A DNA stretch of 64,000 nt from Agrococcus beijingensis (GTDB lineage: Bacteria > Actinomycetota > Actinomycetes > Actinomycetales > Microbacteriaceae): the NCBI RefSeq assembly GCF_030758955.1, contig NZ_CP132360.1, forward strand, positions 2,546,316 to 2,610,315, written 5' to 3'. The notes below the pieces were generated by a model. The model searched no databases. It was not told where the DNA came from and worked only from the letters and a program-made list of their open reading frames with translations. Position 1 is the first letter of the stretch. Each line of letters starts with the position of its first letter. Position numbers and translations under genes: made by a program. Below, one piece after another: positions 1-8,698 of the stretch.

Positions 1-1197
1 TCAGCGCTCGGGCAGCAGCACCCACACGCTCGCGCCGCCAAGGGGCGAGTCGTCGATGCCGATGCGCCCGCCGTGCGCCTCGACGATCCGCCGACAGGTC
101 GACAGGCCGATGCCCAGCCCCTCGACGTCGCTCGCGCCCCGCTCGAGCAGCGCGAAGACGCGCTCTCGCTGCTCGAGCGGCACGCCGGGGCCGTCGTCGT
201 CGACGGTGATGCGCCAGCCGCCGCTGAGCAGCTGCGCCCGCACCTCGACGACCGGGGCCTCGCGGGTCGCGGCGCTGAACTTCACGGCGTTCGCCACCAG
301 GTTCTGCAGCAGCGCCCGCAGCTGCGTCGCGTCGCCATCGACCTGCGGCAGCTCGCCGACCGACACCGTGGCCGACGACGCGCGCAGCTGAGCATCGAGG
401 TCGTCGACGACGTCGCGGAGCACCGCGCCGAGATCGACCGGCTCGCGCCGCGCCTGCCCGCCGAGCCGAGCGAAGTCGAGCAGGTCGGCGACCATCGCGC
501 CCATGCGGGAGGCGGCCGACTCGGCGCGCTCGAGCGCTCGCGACGCCTGCGGCGCATCTGCCAGCTCAGGGCTGTCGGTCGCGAGCTCGAGGAAGCCCTG
601 CAGGGCCGCGAGGGGATTGCGCAGGTCGTGGCTGACCTGCGCGGCGAAGTGGGCGAGCTGGTCGTTCGAGCGGCCCAGCTCGCGGGTGATGCGTCGCAGC
701 TCGAGCACGTCGATCACCTGGTGGGCGAGCAGCCGCAGCGAGCGGCTCGCCTCCTCCGTCAGGTCGCCGACCGCCTCGTCGAAGACGCAGAGCGTGCCGA
801 TCGGCACCCCGTCGGGCGTGATGAGCGGGCTCGAGGCGTAGAAGCGCACGTCGGCGATCTCGCCGGTCACGAACGGGTTGTCGCGGAAGCGGTCGTCGGC
901 CCGGGCGTCCGGCACGACGACGTGGCCGGGCTCGCGGAAGACGACGGCGCACATGGAGTCCTCGCGCGAGCAGACGCTCGGCTCGAACCCGATGGCGGCG
1001 ATCTGGTGCTGATCGCGGTCGTCGATGATGTTGATCACCGCGGTCGAGACCCCGCAGATGACGGCGGCGAGCTGCACGAGCCCCTCGAGGTCGGGCTGCG
1101 GCGGCTGCCCGATGACGCGGTACTCGGCGATCGCCTCGCGCCTGGTCACGTCCTCCGCCTCGCGGCGCGTGATCTCCTCGACTGCGCTCACGCACAT
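1..1197 (-). CDS. GAF-domain sensor histidine kinase
   Basis: The 398-residue protein has an N-terminal GAF domain (about residues 25-160) and a C-terminal kinase core. The phosphoacceptor H-box SHDLRNPLAAL places the His at residue 190, the N-box NLVANAVKFS lies near 293 and the G1 box DDDGPGVP follows. No transmembrane segment is visible, so it is probably cytosolic and senses a small ligand or redox signal through GAF (inference). The ATG at 1197 starts MCVSAV and the TGA occupies the first three bases of the window, so the gene is complete. No response regulator lies beside it inside the window; a partner could lie beyond the left edge. Confidence 0.9.
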   Translation of the reverse strand: MCVSAVEEITRREAEDVTRREAIAEYRVIGQPPQPDLEGLVQLAAVICGVSTAVINIIDDRDQHQIAAIGFEPSVCSREDSMCAVVFREPGHVVVPDARADDRFRDNPFVTGEIADVRFYASSPLITPDGVPIGTLCVFDEAVGDLTEEASRSLRLLAHQVIDVLELRRITRELGRSNDQLAHFAAQVSHDLRNPLAALQGFLELATDSPELADAPQASRALERAESAASRMGAMVADLLDFARLGGQARREPVDLGAVLRDVVDDLDAQLRASSATVSVGELPQVDGDATQLRALLQNLVANAVKFSAATREAPVVEVRAQLLSGGWRITVDDDGPGVPLEQRERVFALLERGASDVEGLGIGLSTCRRIVEAHGGRIGIDDSPLGGASVWVLLPER

Positions 1198-1264
1198 CCC
1201 TCCGTCGCTCGTGCGGCCAGGCTATCCATGGTGAGAGCGCAGACGGCGGATGCGGTGGGTCGCG

Positions 1265-1804
1265 TCAGGCGCCGAGCCGGCGCGCGATGCGCAGGAGCAC
1301 CTCGACCTCGTCGCCCGCCCGCTGCGCCTCGAGGGCGCCGAGGGCGGAGCGCAGGTAGACGCCGTCGGAGAGCAGCACGATCGCGAGGGCGAGCTCCTCG
1401 TCGCCCAGGCGCTCGGTGAGCGCGGCGGCGTAGTCGTCGTCCTGCCGCTGGAGCGCGGCACGCGCGAGGGCGCCGCTGGGCGCCTGCGCGAGCCGCACCA
1501 CCGCCACGATCGCCCGGTCGAGCGGCGAGCCCGATGCGACCGAGGTGCGCAGGAAGGTCTCGACCATGTCGTCGGCCTCGCGCAGCGCCTGGATGTCGGC
1601 GGCCCCGAGCTCGTCGAGGCGCTCGATCAGCCCCGCCTCCAGCGCCGCCTTGGAGCCGAAGTGGTAGAGCAGTCCGCCCTTGGAGACGCCCGCGCGATCG
1701 GCGACGGCCTGCACCGTCGCGGCGCGCTCGCCGCCCTCGATGAGCAGGCTCTCGTAGGCGTCGAGCAGCTGTGCTCGAACGGTGCCGGAAGCGACGCGGG
1801 CCAT
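1265..1804 (-). CDS. TetR-family repressor, divergent from MFS efflux gene
   Basis: This 179-residue regulator has the TetR N-terminal helix-turn-helix (AVADRAGVSKGGLLYHFGSK, about residues 28-47) and an all-alpha ligand domain. It is transcribed away from the MFS gene at 1859 across a short gap holding a perfect inverted repeat, the usual layout for a repressor controlling itself and a drug exporter. The ATG at 1804 gives MARVAS; an in-frame ATG at 1816 is the alternative. The inducing ligand cannot be read from the sequence. Confidence 0.88.
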   Translation of the reverse strand: MARVASGTVRAQLLDAYESLLIEGGERAATVQAVADRAGVSKGGLLYHFGSKAALEAGLIERLDELGAADIQALREADDMVETFLRTSVASGSPLDRAIVAVVRLAQAPSGALARAALQRQDDDYAAALTERLGDEELALAIVLLSDGVYLRSALGALEAQRAGDEVEVLLRIARRLGA

Positions 1805-1830
1805 GGCTCCGAGCATAGCCTTTCCAGCAA

Positions 1831-1844
1831 ACCGTCCAGACGGT
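1831..1844. promoter_or_regulatory. Palindromic TetR operator
   Basis: ACCGTC-CA-GACGGT is a perfect 6+6 inverted repeat in the divergent gap between the TetR gene (ending its 5' side at 1804 or 1816) and the MFS start at 1859. Its position would block transcription in both directions, so it is the likely binding site of the adjacent TetR protein (inference from position and symmetry). Confidence 0.7.
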
Positions 1845-1858
1845 ACAGTTGCGTGGTC

Positions 1859-3403
1859 ATGGATGCGGAAGAGGAGCGGCAGATGCTGGAGCAGCGCGAG
1901 ACCGACGGCGCGATCGCGCCGCGCGCGGGTCGTCGGGAATGGGTGGCGCTCGCGGTGCTGATGCTGCCGGTGCTCGTCATCTCGATCGACAACACCGTGC
2001 TGGGCTTCGCGCTGCCGCAGATCGCGCTCGATCTCGAGCCCGACGCCGCGCAGCAGCTGTGGATCGTCGACGCCTACTCGCTGGTGCTCGCCGGCCTGCT
2101 CGTCGCGATGGGCGGCCTGGGCGACCGCTTCGGGCGCCGACGGATGCTGCTCATCGGCAGCGCCGGCTTCGCGGTCGTCTCGGTGCTGGCCGCCTTCGCG
2201 CCGACCGCCGCCGCGCTGATCGCCGCCCGTGCCGCGCTCGGCTTCTTCGGCGCGATGCTCATGCCCTCGACGCTGTCGCTGATCCGCTCGACCTTCCCGC
2301 ACCGCGGCGACCGGCGACTCGCGATCGCGGTCTGGGCGACCGCGTTCTCGGTCGGCAGCGCTGTCGGCCCGACCGTCGGCGGGGTGCTGCTCGAGCACTT
2401 CGCCTGGGGCTCGGTGTTCCTGCTGGCCGTGCCGCTCTTGGTGCCGCTGCTCGTGCTCGTGCCGCTGCTCGTGCGCGAGAGCCGCGACCCCCGTCCCGGG
2501 CGGTTCGACGCCCTCGGCATCCTGCTGTCGATCCTGGCGCTCGGCGCGCTCGCCGCCGGCATCAAGCACGTGGCGCTCGAGGGGCTCGACGTCGTGGCGC
2601 TCGGCCTCGCCGCCGTCGCCGTCGCGGCGGGCTGGGGCTTCGTGCGCAGGATGCGGGCGTCGGCCGCGCCGATGCTCGACGTCGACCTGCTGCGCATCCC
2701 CGCGTTCTCCGGGGCGATCGCCATCAACCTGCTCAGCGTGATGGCGCTGGTCGGCGCGATCTTCTTCCTCACCCAGCACCTGCAGCTGGTCGAGGGCATG
2801 TCGACCCTCGACGCGGCGCTGCTGCTCATCCCGGGCACGGTCGCGATGGTGGCCACCGGCCTCGGTGTGGTGCCGCTGGTGCGGCACATGCCGGCACACC
2901 GGGTCGTCGCCCTCGGCCTGGCCAGCTCGATGGCGGGATACCTCGTCGTGGCGCTCAGCGGCGATGCGCTGTCGCCGCTGCTCGTCGCGGTCGCCTACGG
3001 GCTGCTCGGCGCCGGTGTCGGCGCGGCCGAGACGCTCTCGAACGAGATCGTCGTCAACACCGCACCGCCCGAGCGGGCCGGTGCCGCGAGCGCGGTCAGC
3101 GAGACCGCCTACGAGCTGGGCGCCGTGCTCGGCACGGCGCTGCTGGGCGGCGTCGTCAGCGCCGTCTACCGCGGGTCGCTGGTGCTGCCGACGGGCATCG
3201 GTGCGACGGATGCCGTCGCGGCGCAGGAGACGCTCGCCGGCGCGCTCGACGTCGCGGAGCGCCTGCCGGCGGCGCTGGGCGACGCGCTAGCCGCCGCGGC
3301 GAAGGCCGCCTTCGACGCCGGAGCGCTCGCGACGGCCGTCACTGGCGCGGCGCTGATGGCCGTGTCGATCGTGATCGCGCTGCGGGCGCTGCGCCGGGCA
3401 TAG
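1859..3403 (+). CDS. MFS multidrug transporter, DHA2 (QacA/SmvA-like)
   Basis: The 514-residue membrane protein has about 14 predicted helices. It carries the MFS motif GDRFGRRR after helix 2 and SIDNTVLGFALP in helix 1, typical of drug:proton antiporters of the DHA2 group. The ATG at 1859 gives MDAEEERQ, 15 bases beyond the operator palindrome. Divergence from a TetR gene implies substrate-induced expression. A strong hairpin follows the stop immediately. Exact substrates are unknown; QacA/SmvA relatives export cationic biocides and dyes. Confidence 0.9.
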   Translation: MDAEEERQMLEQRETDGAIAPRAGRREWVALAVLMLPVLVISIDNTVLGFALPQIALDLEPDAAQQLWIVDAYSLVLAGLLVAMGGLGDRFGRRRMLLIGSAGFAVVSVLAAFAPTAAALIAARAALGFFGAMLMPSTLSLIRSTFPHRGDRRLAIAVWATAFSVGSAVGPTVGGVLLEHFAWGSVFLLAVPLLVPLLVLVPLLVRESRDPRPGRFDALGILLSILALGALAAGIKHVALEGLDVVALGLAAVAVAAGWGFVRRMRASAAPMLDVDLLRIPAFSGAIAINLLSVMALVGAIFFLTQHLQLVEGMSTLDAALLLIPGTVAMVATGLGVVPLVRHMPAHRVVALGLASSMAGYLVVALSGDALSPLLVAVAYGLLGAGVGAAETLSNEIVVNTAPPERAGAASAVSETAYELGAVLGTALLGGVVSAVYRGSLVLPTGIGATDAVAAQETLAGALDVAERLPAALGDALAAAAKAAFDAGALATAVTGAALMAVSIVIALRALRRA

Positions 3404-3438
3404 CGAAGCGGCAGGGGATCGATGCCCCTGCCGCTTCG
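3404..3438. terminator. Bidirectional hairpin terminator
   Basis: A perfect 14-bp stem (CGAAGCGGCAGGGG at 3404-3417 pairing with 3425-3438) encloses a 7-base loop, directly after the MFS stop and before the convergent gene ending at 3449. No long T run follows, as usual in very GC-rich actinobacteria. Confidence 0.8.
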
Positions 3439-3448
3439 GCCGATCGTG

Positions 3449-3718
3449 TCAGAGCAGGTCGTCGTTGCGCTCCGTGCGCTCGACGCGGGTGCCCGTGTCG
3501 GGATCGACGCGCGACCGCGAGACCGAGGTGCTGCGACCGGCTCGCGCCGCCATGATGATGCCGAAGAGGGTGACGAGCGCACCCGCCGCCAGCAGGATGT
3601 AGCCGATGAGGGTCCAGTTCGCGCCCTCCACCGCCCAGAGGGCGGGCACCGCCCACGCGACGATCGCGCCAACGGCCATGAGGAAGATGCCGAAGCCGAT
3701 GCTCAAGGTGCTCTCCAT
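3449..3718 (-). CDS. Small membrane protein, DUF6458-like
   Basis: An 89-residue protein with two hydrophobic helices (about residues 5-27 and 36-57) and a charged Arg/Asp-rich cytoplasmic tail. The pattern [19 protein letters not shown]...GYILLAAG matches the small actinobacterial DUF6458 family, whose function is unknown. The chosen ATG at 3718 (MESTLS) places helix 1 at the N-terminus; an upstream in-frame start would add a basic, non-conserved segment. It converges on the MFS terminator. Confidence 0.72.
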   Translation of the reverse strand: MESTLSIGFGIFLMAVGAIVAWAVPALWAVEGANWTLIGYILLAAGALVTLFGIIMAARAGRSTSVSRSRVDPDTGTRVERTERNDDLL

Positions 3719-3877
3719 TCGTCGGGGCGCCCCGGGACCAGGCCGCCGCTGGGGGGAATGTACCCCGCGAACCTGCACGCATCGCGGGAATCCTCTGCGC
3801 GGCTAGGCTGGATCCACGGTCCGCGAGGTCGCGGGAGCCGGTCGACGCGCACCTTCGCGTGCGCCCAGGGAGGAACT

Positions 3878-4936
3878 GTGGAGCAGCTGCGCCTTGCCGT
3901 CATCGCAGGAGACGGCATCGGTCAGGAGGTCACCCTCGAGGCCCGCAAGGCCATGCGAGCGGCGCTCGACGGGGTCGAGCTGGTCGAGACCGAGTACCGG
4001 CTCGGCGCGGCGCACTACCTCGAGACCGGCGAGGTGCTCGACGAGGCCACCCTCGCGAGCCTCGCGCAGCACGACGCGATCCTGCTCGGCGCGGTCGGCG
4101 GCGACCCCGCCGACCCGCGCCTGGCCGGCGGCATCGTCGAGCGCGGACTGCTGCTGCGCCTGCGCTTCGCGTTCGACCACCACGTGAACCTGCGGCCCAC
4201 TCGGCTGCACCCCAAGGTCGAGAGCCCGCTGCGCGACCCCGGCGAGATCGACTTCGTGGTCGTGCGCGAGGGCACCGAGGGTCCCTACGTCGGCAACGGC
4301 GGCTCGATCCGCACCGGCACACCGCACGAGGTGGCGAACGAGACCAGCGTCAACACGGCCTTCGGCGTCGAGCGGGTGGTGCGCTTCGCCTTCGAGCTCG
4401 CCGAGCAGCGCAGCAGACGACTGACGCTCGTGCACAAGAAGAACGTGCTGGTGCACGCCGGCGGCCTGTGGCAGCGCATGGTCGACCAGGTCGGCGCTGA
4501 GCACCCCGATGTCGCCGTCGACTACCTGCACGTCGACGCCGCCATGATCTTCCTCGTCGACCGGCCCAGCCGCTTCGACGTGATCGTCACCGACAACCTG
4601 TTCGGCGACATCATCACCGACCTCGCGGGCGCCGTCGGCGGCGGCATCGGCCTGGCAGCCTCGGGCAACCTGAACCCGAGCGGCGAGTTCCCCAGCATGT
4701 TCGAGCCCGTCCACGGTTCGGCGCCCGACATCGCCGGCCGCGGCATCGCCGACCCCACCGCCGCGATCCTCTCTGCCGCGCTGCTCCTGGAGCACACCGG
4801 CCAGCCCGAGGCGGGCCAGCGCATCCGCACCGGCGTCGACGCCGACGTCGACGCGCGCGACGGCAGCGCCCGCACCACCAGCCAGGTCGGCGACGCCATC
4901 GCCGACCGCATCCGCACCGCGAAGGAGCAGGCATGA
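3878..4936 (+). CDS. leuB: 3-isopropylmalate dehydrogenase
   Basis: The 352-residue enzyme performs the NAD-dependent oxidative decarboxylation of 3-isopropylmalate in leucine synthesis. Visible signatures are the N-terminal GDGIGQEV, the metal-binding segment [14 protein letters not shown] and the NAD-loop [14 protein letters not shown]. The start is GTG at 3878 behind a GGGAGGAA ribosome site. It overlaps ilvE by ATGA at 4933-4936, so the two are translationally coupled branched-chain amino acid genes. Confidence 0.96.
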   Translation: MEQLRLAVIAGDGIGQEVTLEARKAMRAALDGVELVETEYRLGAAHYLETGEVLDEATLASLAQHDAILLGAVGGDPADPRLAGGIVERGLLLRLRFAFDHHVNLRPTRLHPKVESPLRDPGEIDFVVVREGTEGPYVGNGGSIRTGTPHEVANETSVNTAFGVERVVRFAFELAEQRSRRLTLVHKKNVLVHAGGLWQRMVDQVGAEHPDVAVDYLHVDAAMIFLVDRPSRFDVIVTDNLFGDIITDLAGAVGGGIGLAASGNLNPSGEFPSMFEPVHGSAPDIAGRGIADPTAAILSAALLLEHTGQPEAGQRIRTGVDADVDARDGSARTTSQVGDAIADRIRTAKEQA

Positions 4937-6021
4937 CGCTCGAGTTCACGCTGACGCGATCCGCGCAGCCCGTCGCCGGCGACACCCGCCAGGGCGTGCT
5001 CGCCGAGCCCGGCTTCGGCCGCCACTTCACCGACCACATGGTCTCGATCGACTGGACGGTCGACGGCGGCTGGCACGACGCCCGCGTCGAGCCGTACGGC
5101 CCGCTGCAGATGGACCCTGCGTCGGCCGTGCTGCACTACGGCCAGGAGATCTTCGAGGGCATGAAGGCCTACCGCCGCGCCAACGGCTCGGTCTGGACCT
5201 TCCGCCCCGAGGAGAACGCGAAGCGCATGCAGCGCTCGGCCGCCCGCCTGGCGCTGCCGCAGCTGCCGGTCGACGACTTCGTCGAGGCCGTGCGGCAGCT
5301 GGTCGAGGTCGACGAGGCCTGGGTGCCCGAGGGCGGCGAGAACTCGCTGTACCTGCGCCCCTTCATGATCGCGAACGAGGTCTTCCTCGGCGTGCGCGCT
5401 GCGCAGACCGTGCGCTTCATGGTGATCGCCAGCCCGGCCGGCCCCTACTTCGCGGGCGGCGTGAAGCCCGTCTCGATCTGGCTCTCGACCGAGTACAACC
5501 GGGCGGGCAAGGGTGGCACCGGCGCCGCGAAGTGCGGCGGCAACTACGCCGCGAGCCTGCTGCCCACGCAGCAGGCGGCTGAGAACGGCTGCGCGCAGGT
5601 GCTGTTCCTCGACGAGTCGGGCAGCGACCTCGAAGAGCTCGGCGGCATGAACGTCGTGCTCGTCAAGGCCGACGGCACGCTCGTCACCCCCGAGTCCGAG
5701 TCGATCCTCGACGGCGTCACGCGCAACTCCCTGCTCCAGTTGGCGGCGGATGCCGGCCACACGGTCGAGCGACGCCCGGTCACCCTGTCGGAGTGGCGCG
5801 ACGGCGTCGCCGACGGCTCGATCACCGAGGCCTTCGCCTGCGGCACCGCCGCCGTGCTGACCCCGATCGCCGCGCTGAAGAGCCCGGACGAGGTGATCGG
5901 CGATCCCGACGCGCCCGCCGGCCCGGTCGCGACCAGCCTGCGCAAGCAGCTGACCGACATCCAGTACGGCCGTGCCGACGACCGCCACGGCTGGATGCAC
6001 CGGCTGACGGGTGCCCGCTGA
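4933..6021 (+). CDS. ilvE: Branched-chain amino acid aminotransferase
   Basis: The 362-residue class IV PLP enzyme transfers the amino group between glutamate and the keto acids of Leu, Ile and Val. The PLP lysine lies in [15 protein letters not shown], and the fold-type IV glycine-rich segment [13 protein letters not shown] is present. It is coupled to leuB (ATGA overlap) and to the next gene (TGATG at 6019-6023). Length is normal for actinobacterial IlvE. Confidence 0.96.
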   Translation: MTLEFTLTRSAQPVAGDTRQGVLAEPGFGRHFTDHMVSIDWTVDGGWHDARVEPYGPLQMDPASAVLHYGQEIFEGMKAYRRANGSVWTFRPEENAKRMQRSAARLALPQLPVDDFVEAVRQLVEVDEAWVPEGGENSLYLRPFMIANEVFLGVRAAQTVRFMVIASPAGPYFAGGVKPVSIWLSTEYNRAGKGGTGAAKCGGNYAASLLPTQQAAENGCAQVLFLDESGSDLEELGGMNVVLVKADGTLVTPESESILDGVTRNSLLQLAADAGHTVERRPVTLSEWRDGVADGSITEAFACGTAAVLTPIAALKSPDEVIGDPDAPAGPVATSLRKQLTDIQYGRADDRHGWMHRLTGAR

Positions 6022-6794
6022 TGCGCGTCGCGCGCTTCGCCCACGGCGAGCGGATCGGCTACGGCGTCGTCGACGAGGACGCCCTGGTCGAGCTCGTCGG
6101 CGACCCGATCGTCGCTGGCTTCGACACCACCGGCACCCGCATCCCGCTCAGCGAGGTGCGCCTGCTGGCACCGGTCATCCCGCGCTCCAAGGTGGTCGCC
6201 GTCGGCCGCAACTACGCGAAGCACGCGGCCGAGCTGGGCAACGAGGTGCCGACCGAGCCGCTGGTGTTCCTGAAGCCCAACACCTCGGTCGTCGGCCCCG
6301 GCGACGCGATCGTGCTGCCGCCGGAGTCGCAGGACGTGCACTTCGAGGGCGAGATCGCGCTCGTGATCGGCCGGGTCGCTCGCCGGCTCACGAAGGCAAA
6401 CGCGCTCCACGCCGTCTTCGGCGTGACCGTCGCGAACGACGTCACCGCCCGCGACCTGCAGCAGCGCGAGCCGCAGTGGGCGCGCGCGAAGGGCTTCGAC
6501 ACCTTCTGCCCGCTCGGCCCGGCGATCGAGACCGAGCCCGACTACAGCGCGCTCCGGCTCATCACCCGCGTCGACGGCGAGGTGCGGCAGGACGGGGTCT
6601 CGAGCGACTGGATCTTCGACGCACCGACCGTGCTCGAGTGGATCACCGCATCCATGACCCTGCTGCCCGGCGACGTCGTGCTGATGGGCACGCCCGAGGG
6701 CGTGGGCCCGATCGTGGCCGGCCAGACCGTCGAGGTCGAGGTGCCGGGCGTCGGCACGCTGCGCAACCCGGTGATCGCGCAGACCGTCGTCTGA
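6021..6794 (+). CDS. Fumarylacetoacetate hydrolase family protein
   Basis: The 257-residue protein is the FAH catalytic fold. The metal ligands sit in HFEGEIALVIG (two Glu) and NDVTARDLQ (Asp), with the family GRNYAKHAAE loop and LMGTPEGVGP near the end. Relatives include acylpyruvate hydrolases, oxaloacetate decarboxylases and hydroxyheptadienedioate isomerases; the substrate cannot be assigned here. Its start overlaps the ilvE stop by one base, and the leuB-ilvE-FAH run is followed by gltX 1.9 kb on, an arrangement known in Microbacteriaceae. Confidence 0.9.
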   Translation: MRVARFAHGERIGYGVVDEDALVELVGDPIVAGFDTTGTRIPLSEVRLLAPVIPRSKVVAVGRNYAKHAAELGNEVPTEPLVFLKPNTSVVGPGDAIVLPPESQDVHFEGEIALVIGRVARRLTKANALHAVFGVTVANDVTARDLQQREPQWARAKGFDTFCPLGPAIETEPDYSALRLITRVDGEVRQDGVSSDWIFDAPTVLEWITASMTLLPGDVVLMGTPEGVGPIVAGQTVEVEVPGVGTLRNPVIAQTVV

Positions 6795-6878
6795 GATCGA
6801 CCTCCGCCCTCGGAGGTCGCGCCCCTAGGCTCTGCACCAGCGGCGGCGCCGGTCGCCGAGAGACTCGAGGAGGAGTCC

Positions 6879-7586
6879 ATGTCGGAGATCCAGCAGCTGC
6901 TGTCGCAGCTTCCCGTGCAGCAGATCGCCCAGCAGGCGGGGGTGGGGGAGGACGAGGCGCGGCAGGCGCTCGAGGCGATCGTGCCGACGCTCGTCGGCGG
7001 CATGCAGGCGAACGCGCACGACCCGGCAGGGGCGCAGTCGCTGATGGGAGCGCTCGGCGCGCACGCAGGGCACTTCGACGAGCGCGTCGCGGGCGACGTC
7101 GACACCGCCGACGGCGAGAAGATCGTGCACAACATCTTCGGCGACAACACCGACCAGATCGCTCGGGCCGCGGGTGGCGGCGGCGCGCTCGGCGACATCA
7201 TCAAGAAGATCCTGCCCATCGTCGCGCCCATGGTGATCGCCTGGATCGCCAATCGGCTCTTCAACCGGGGCGGCGGCCAGGCGGCCCCGACCGAGCAGGG
7301 GCAGGCGCCCACGCCCACGCAGGGCGGCGACTCGCCCTTCGGACAGGGCTCGGCAGGCGCAGAGCAGAAGATCCAGGTCCCGCAAGGGCAGTCGCCCACG
7401 CAGGGCCAGGGCCAGGCCCAGCAGCAGAGCGACGGCTTCGGCCTCGACGACCTGCTCGGCGGCATCCTCGGCGGCGGCTCGGGGCAGAGCGGCCAGGGCG
7501 GCGGCCAGAGCGGCGGCCAGGGCAGCGGCCCGCTCGGCCCGCTGGGCGACCTGCTCGGCGGCCTCCTCGGCGGCGGCCGCCGCTGA
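6879..7586 (+). CDS. DUF937 domain protein with Gly/Gln-rich tail
   Basis: The 235-residue protein has an N-terminal DUF937 region (about residues 1-130, VGEDEARQALEAIVPTLVGGM, GEKIVHNIFGDN), one hydrophobic segment KKILPIVAPMVIAWIANRLF, then a low-complexity Gln/Gly/Pro region and a C-terminal LGDLLGGLLGGG tail. An AGGAGG ribosome site precedes the ATG. DUF937 includes E. coli YidB; its role is unknown. It stands alone, between FAH and the PadR gene. Confidence 0.75.
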   Translation: MSEIQQLLSQLPVQQIAQQAGVGEDEARQALEAIVPTLVGGMQANAHDPAGAQSLMGALGAHAGHFDERVAGDVDTADGEKIVHNIFGDNTDQIARAAGGGGALGDIIKKILPIVAPMVIAWIANRLFNRGGGQAAPTEQGQAPTPTQGGDSPFGQGSAGAEQKIQVPQGQSPTQGQGQAQQQSDGFGLDDLLGGILGGGSGQSGQGGGQSGGQGSGPLGPLGDLLGGLLGGGRR

Positions 7587-7621
7587 CGCACGGGCGTCAG
7601 GGAGCCACGCCTTCCTGCAGT

Positions 7622-7641
7622 CTGTCTGCATATGCAGACAG
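7622..7641. promoter_or_regulatory. Perfect 20-bp palindrome, PadR operator
   Basis: CTGTCTGCATATGCAGACAG is a perfect palindrome with an AT-containing centre, 20 bases before the PadR ATG. A TAGAGT box follows at 7650-7655. PadR proteins bind such symmetric sites and repress their own promoters, so this is the likely autoregulatory operator (inference). Confidence 0.75.
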
Positions 7642-7649
7642 GCTCACGC

Positions 7650-7655
7650 TAGAGT
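7650..7655 (+). promoter_or_regulatory. -10 box of padR-like gene, leaderless
   Basis: TAGAGT ends 6 bases before the ATG at 7662, so transcription should start at or next to the start codon. There is no room for a ribosome binding site. Confidence 0.5.
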
Positions 7656-7661
7656 GTGCGC

Positions 7662-7988
7662 ATGGCTTCCCCTGACGCGCTCCGCGGCCACGTCGACGCG
7701 ATGCTGCTGTCGGTGCTCTCCGACGGTCCCGTGCACGGCTACGGTGCGATCGAGCGCATCCGCGCCCGCTCCGGTGGCGAGCTCGACTTCCCGAGCGGCA
7801 CCGTCTACCCGGCGCTCAAGCGCCTCGAGCGGCGCGGCCTGATCGAGGGGGAGTGGGAGGCCGCGGGGCGCTCGAAGCGCGTCTACCGGCTGACGCCGGC
7901 TGGCGAGCGCTCGCTCGCCGAGCAGCGCAGCGAATGGGCGCTCACGGCGTCGCTGATCACGCGCGTGCTCGGCGCGGCGCGAGCCTGA
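7662..7988 (+). CDS. PadR-family transcriptional regulator
   Basis: This 108-residue winged-helix protein shows the PadR hallmarks: LLSVLSDGPVHGYGAIERI for the first helices and FPSGTVYPALKRLERRGLI for the recognition helix and wing. It likely represses itself through the 20-bp palindrome at 7622. PadR genes are commonly paired with HAAS-domain membrane proteins; here the partner is convergent and overlaps the PadR 3' end by 32 bases. The signal is unknown. Confidence 0.9.
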   Translation: MASPDALRGHVDAMLLSVLSDGPVHGYGAIERIRARSGGELDFPSGTVYPALKRLERRGLIEGEWEAAGRSKRVYRLTPAGERSLAEQRSEWALTASLITRVLGAARA

Positions 7989-8661
7989 CGGCTCCCCACC
8001 GCACGAGCAGCATCGCCGCGGCCGCGGCCATCGCGCCGCCGACCAGCACGGTCAGGGTCACGAGCGCGATGAGCGTGGCCTGACCGTCAGCGGGCACGGC
8101 CACCATGCCGACCAGCGCGACGGCGCCGAGCACCAGTGCCGACGCGAACGCCAGCTGCAGCGCGGCGACGGCGACCAGCGCGGCCAGCGAGCCGGTGCGC
8201 CTGATCGCGAGCCAGCCCGCGACCGCGGCACCCGCACCGATCCATCCCGTGACGTCGAGCGCCCGCGAGACCGGCAGCATCCACGCCGCCGCGATCGGCA
8301 CGCTGAACCCCGGCACCGCAGCCAGCGTCGTCATGCCGACGAACCACGCCAGCAGCAGGCCCACGGCGGCGATCGCCGCGACCGGCGCGAACCTGCGGCC
8401 GCGCTCGGCGAGCAGCTCCACCGACAGCTCGGTCGCCACCTGACGCGCATCGCCGAACTCTGCGACGACGGCGGATGCGGCGGTCGCCTCGGGCGCGCCG
8501 GCCCCGACCCGCGCGGCGACGGCCTCGCGCAGGTCGCCCTCGATCTCGCGCAGCAGCTCGCTGCGCTCGCGGCGCGAGGCCACGACGCCGCGCTCGAGGC
8601 GGCCGAGCAGCTCGGCGAGCGGTTCGGCGGCGGGGCGTGCCCGGGGGCGGAGGGACGGCAT
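7957..8661 (-). CDS. HAAS-domain membrane protein
   Basis: The 234-residue protein begins with a charged helical region resembling the HAAS/permease-prefix domain ([36 protein letters not shown], residues about 10-85), followed by about five hydrophobic helices. Such proteins usually partner a PadR regulator, and the PadR gene here overlaps it tail to tail by 32 bases. The start is the ATG at 8661 (MPSLRP); ATG at 8697 would add a short non-conserved leader. Its upstream region is shared with divergent gltX. Confidence 0.72.
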   Translation of the reverse strand: MPSLRPRARPAAEPLAELLGRLERGVVASRRERSELLREIEGDLREAVAARVGAGAPEATAASAVVAEFGDARQVATELSVELLAERGRRFAPVAAIAAVGLLLAWFVGMTTLAAVPGFSVPIAAAWMLPVSRALDVTGWIGAGAAVAGWLAIRRTGSLAALVAVAALQLAFASALVLGAVALVGMVAVPADGQATLIALVTLTVLVGGAMAAAAAMLLVRWGAVRLAPRRARA

Positions 8662-8682
8662 CGTCGGCGATTCTCCCACGCC

Positions 8683-8688
8683 TAGACT
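8683..8688 (+). promoter_or_regulatory. -10 box of gltX
   Basis: TAGACT lies 10 bases before the gltX ATG at 8699, leaving at most a few bases of leader and no Shine-Dalgarno sequence. Confidence 0.5.
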
Positions 8689-8698
8689 GGGATCCATC

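Noticed and set aside
8662..8697. A longer N-terminus for the HAAS membrane protein starting at 8697
   Set aside because: The extra residues are not like the family start and would overlap the gltX -10 region; the ATG at 8661 fits better.
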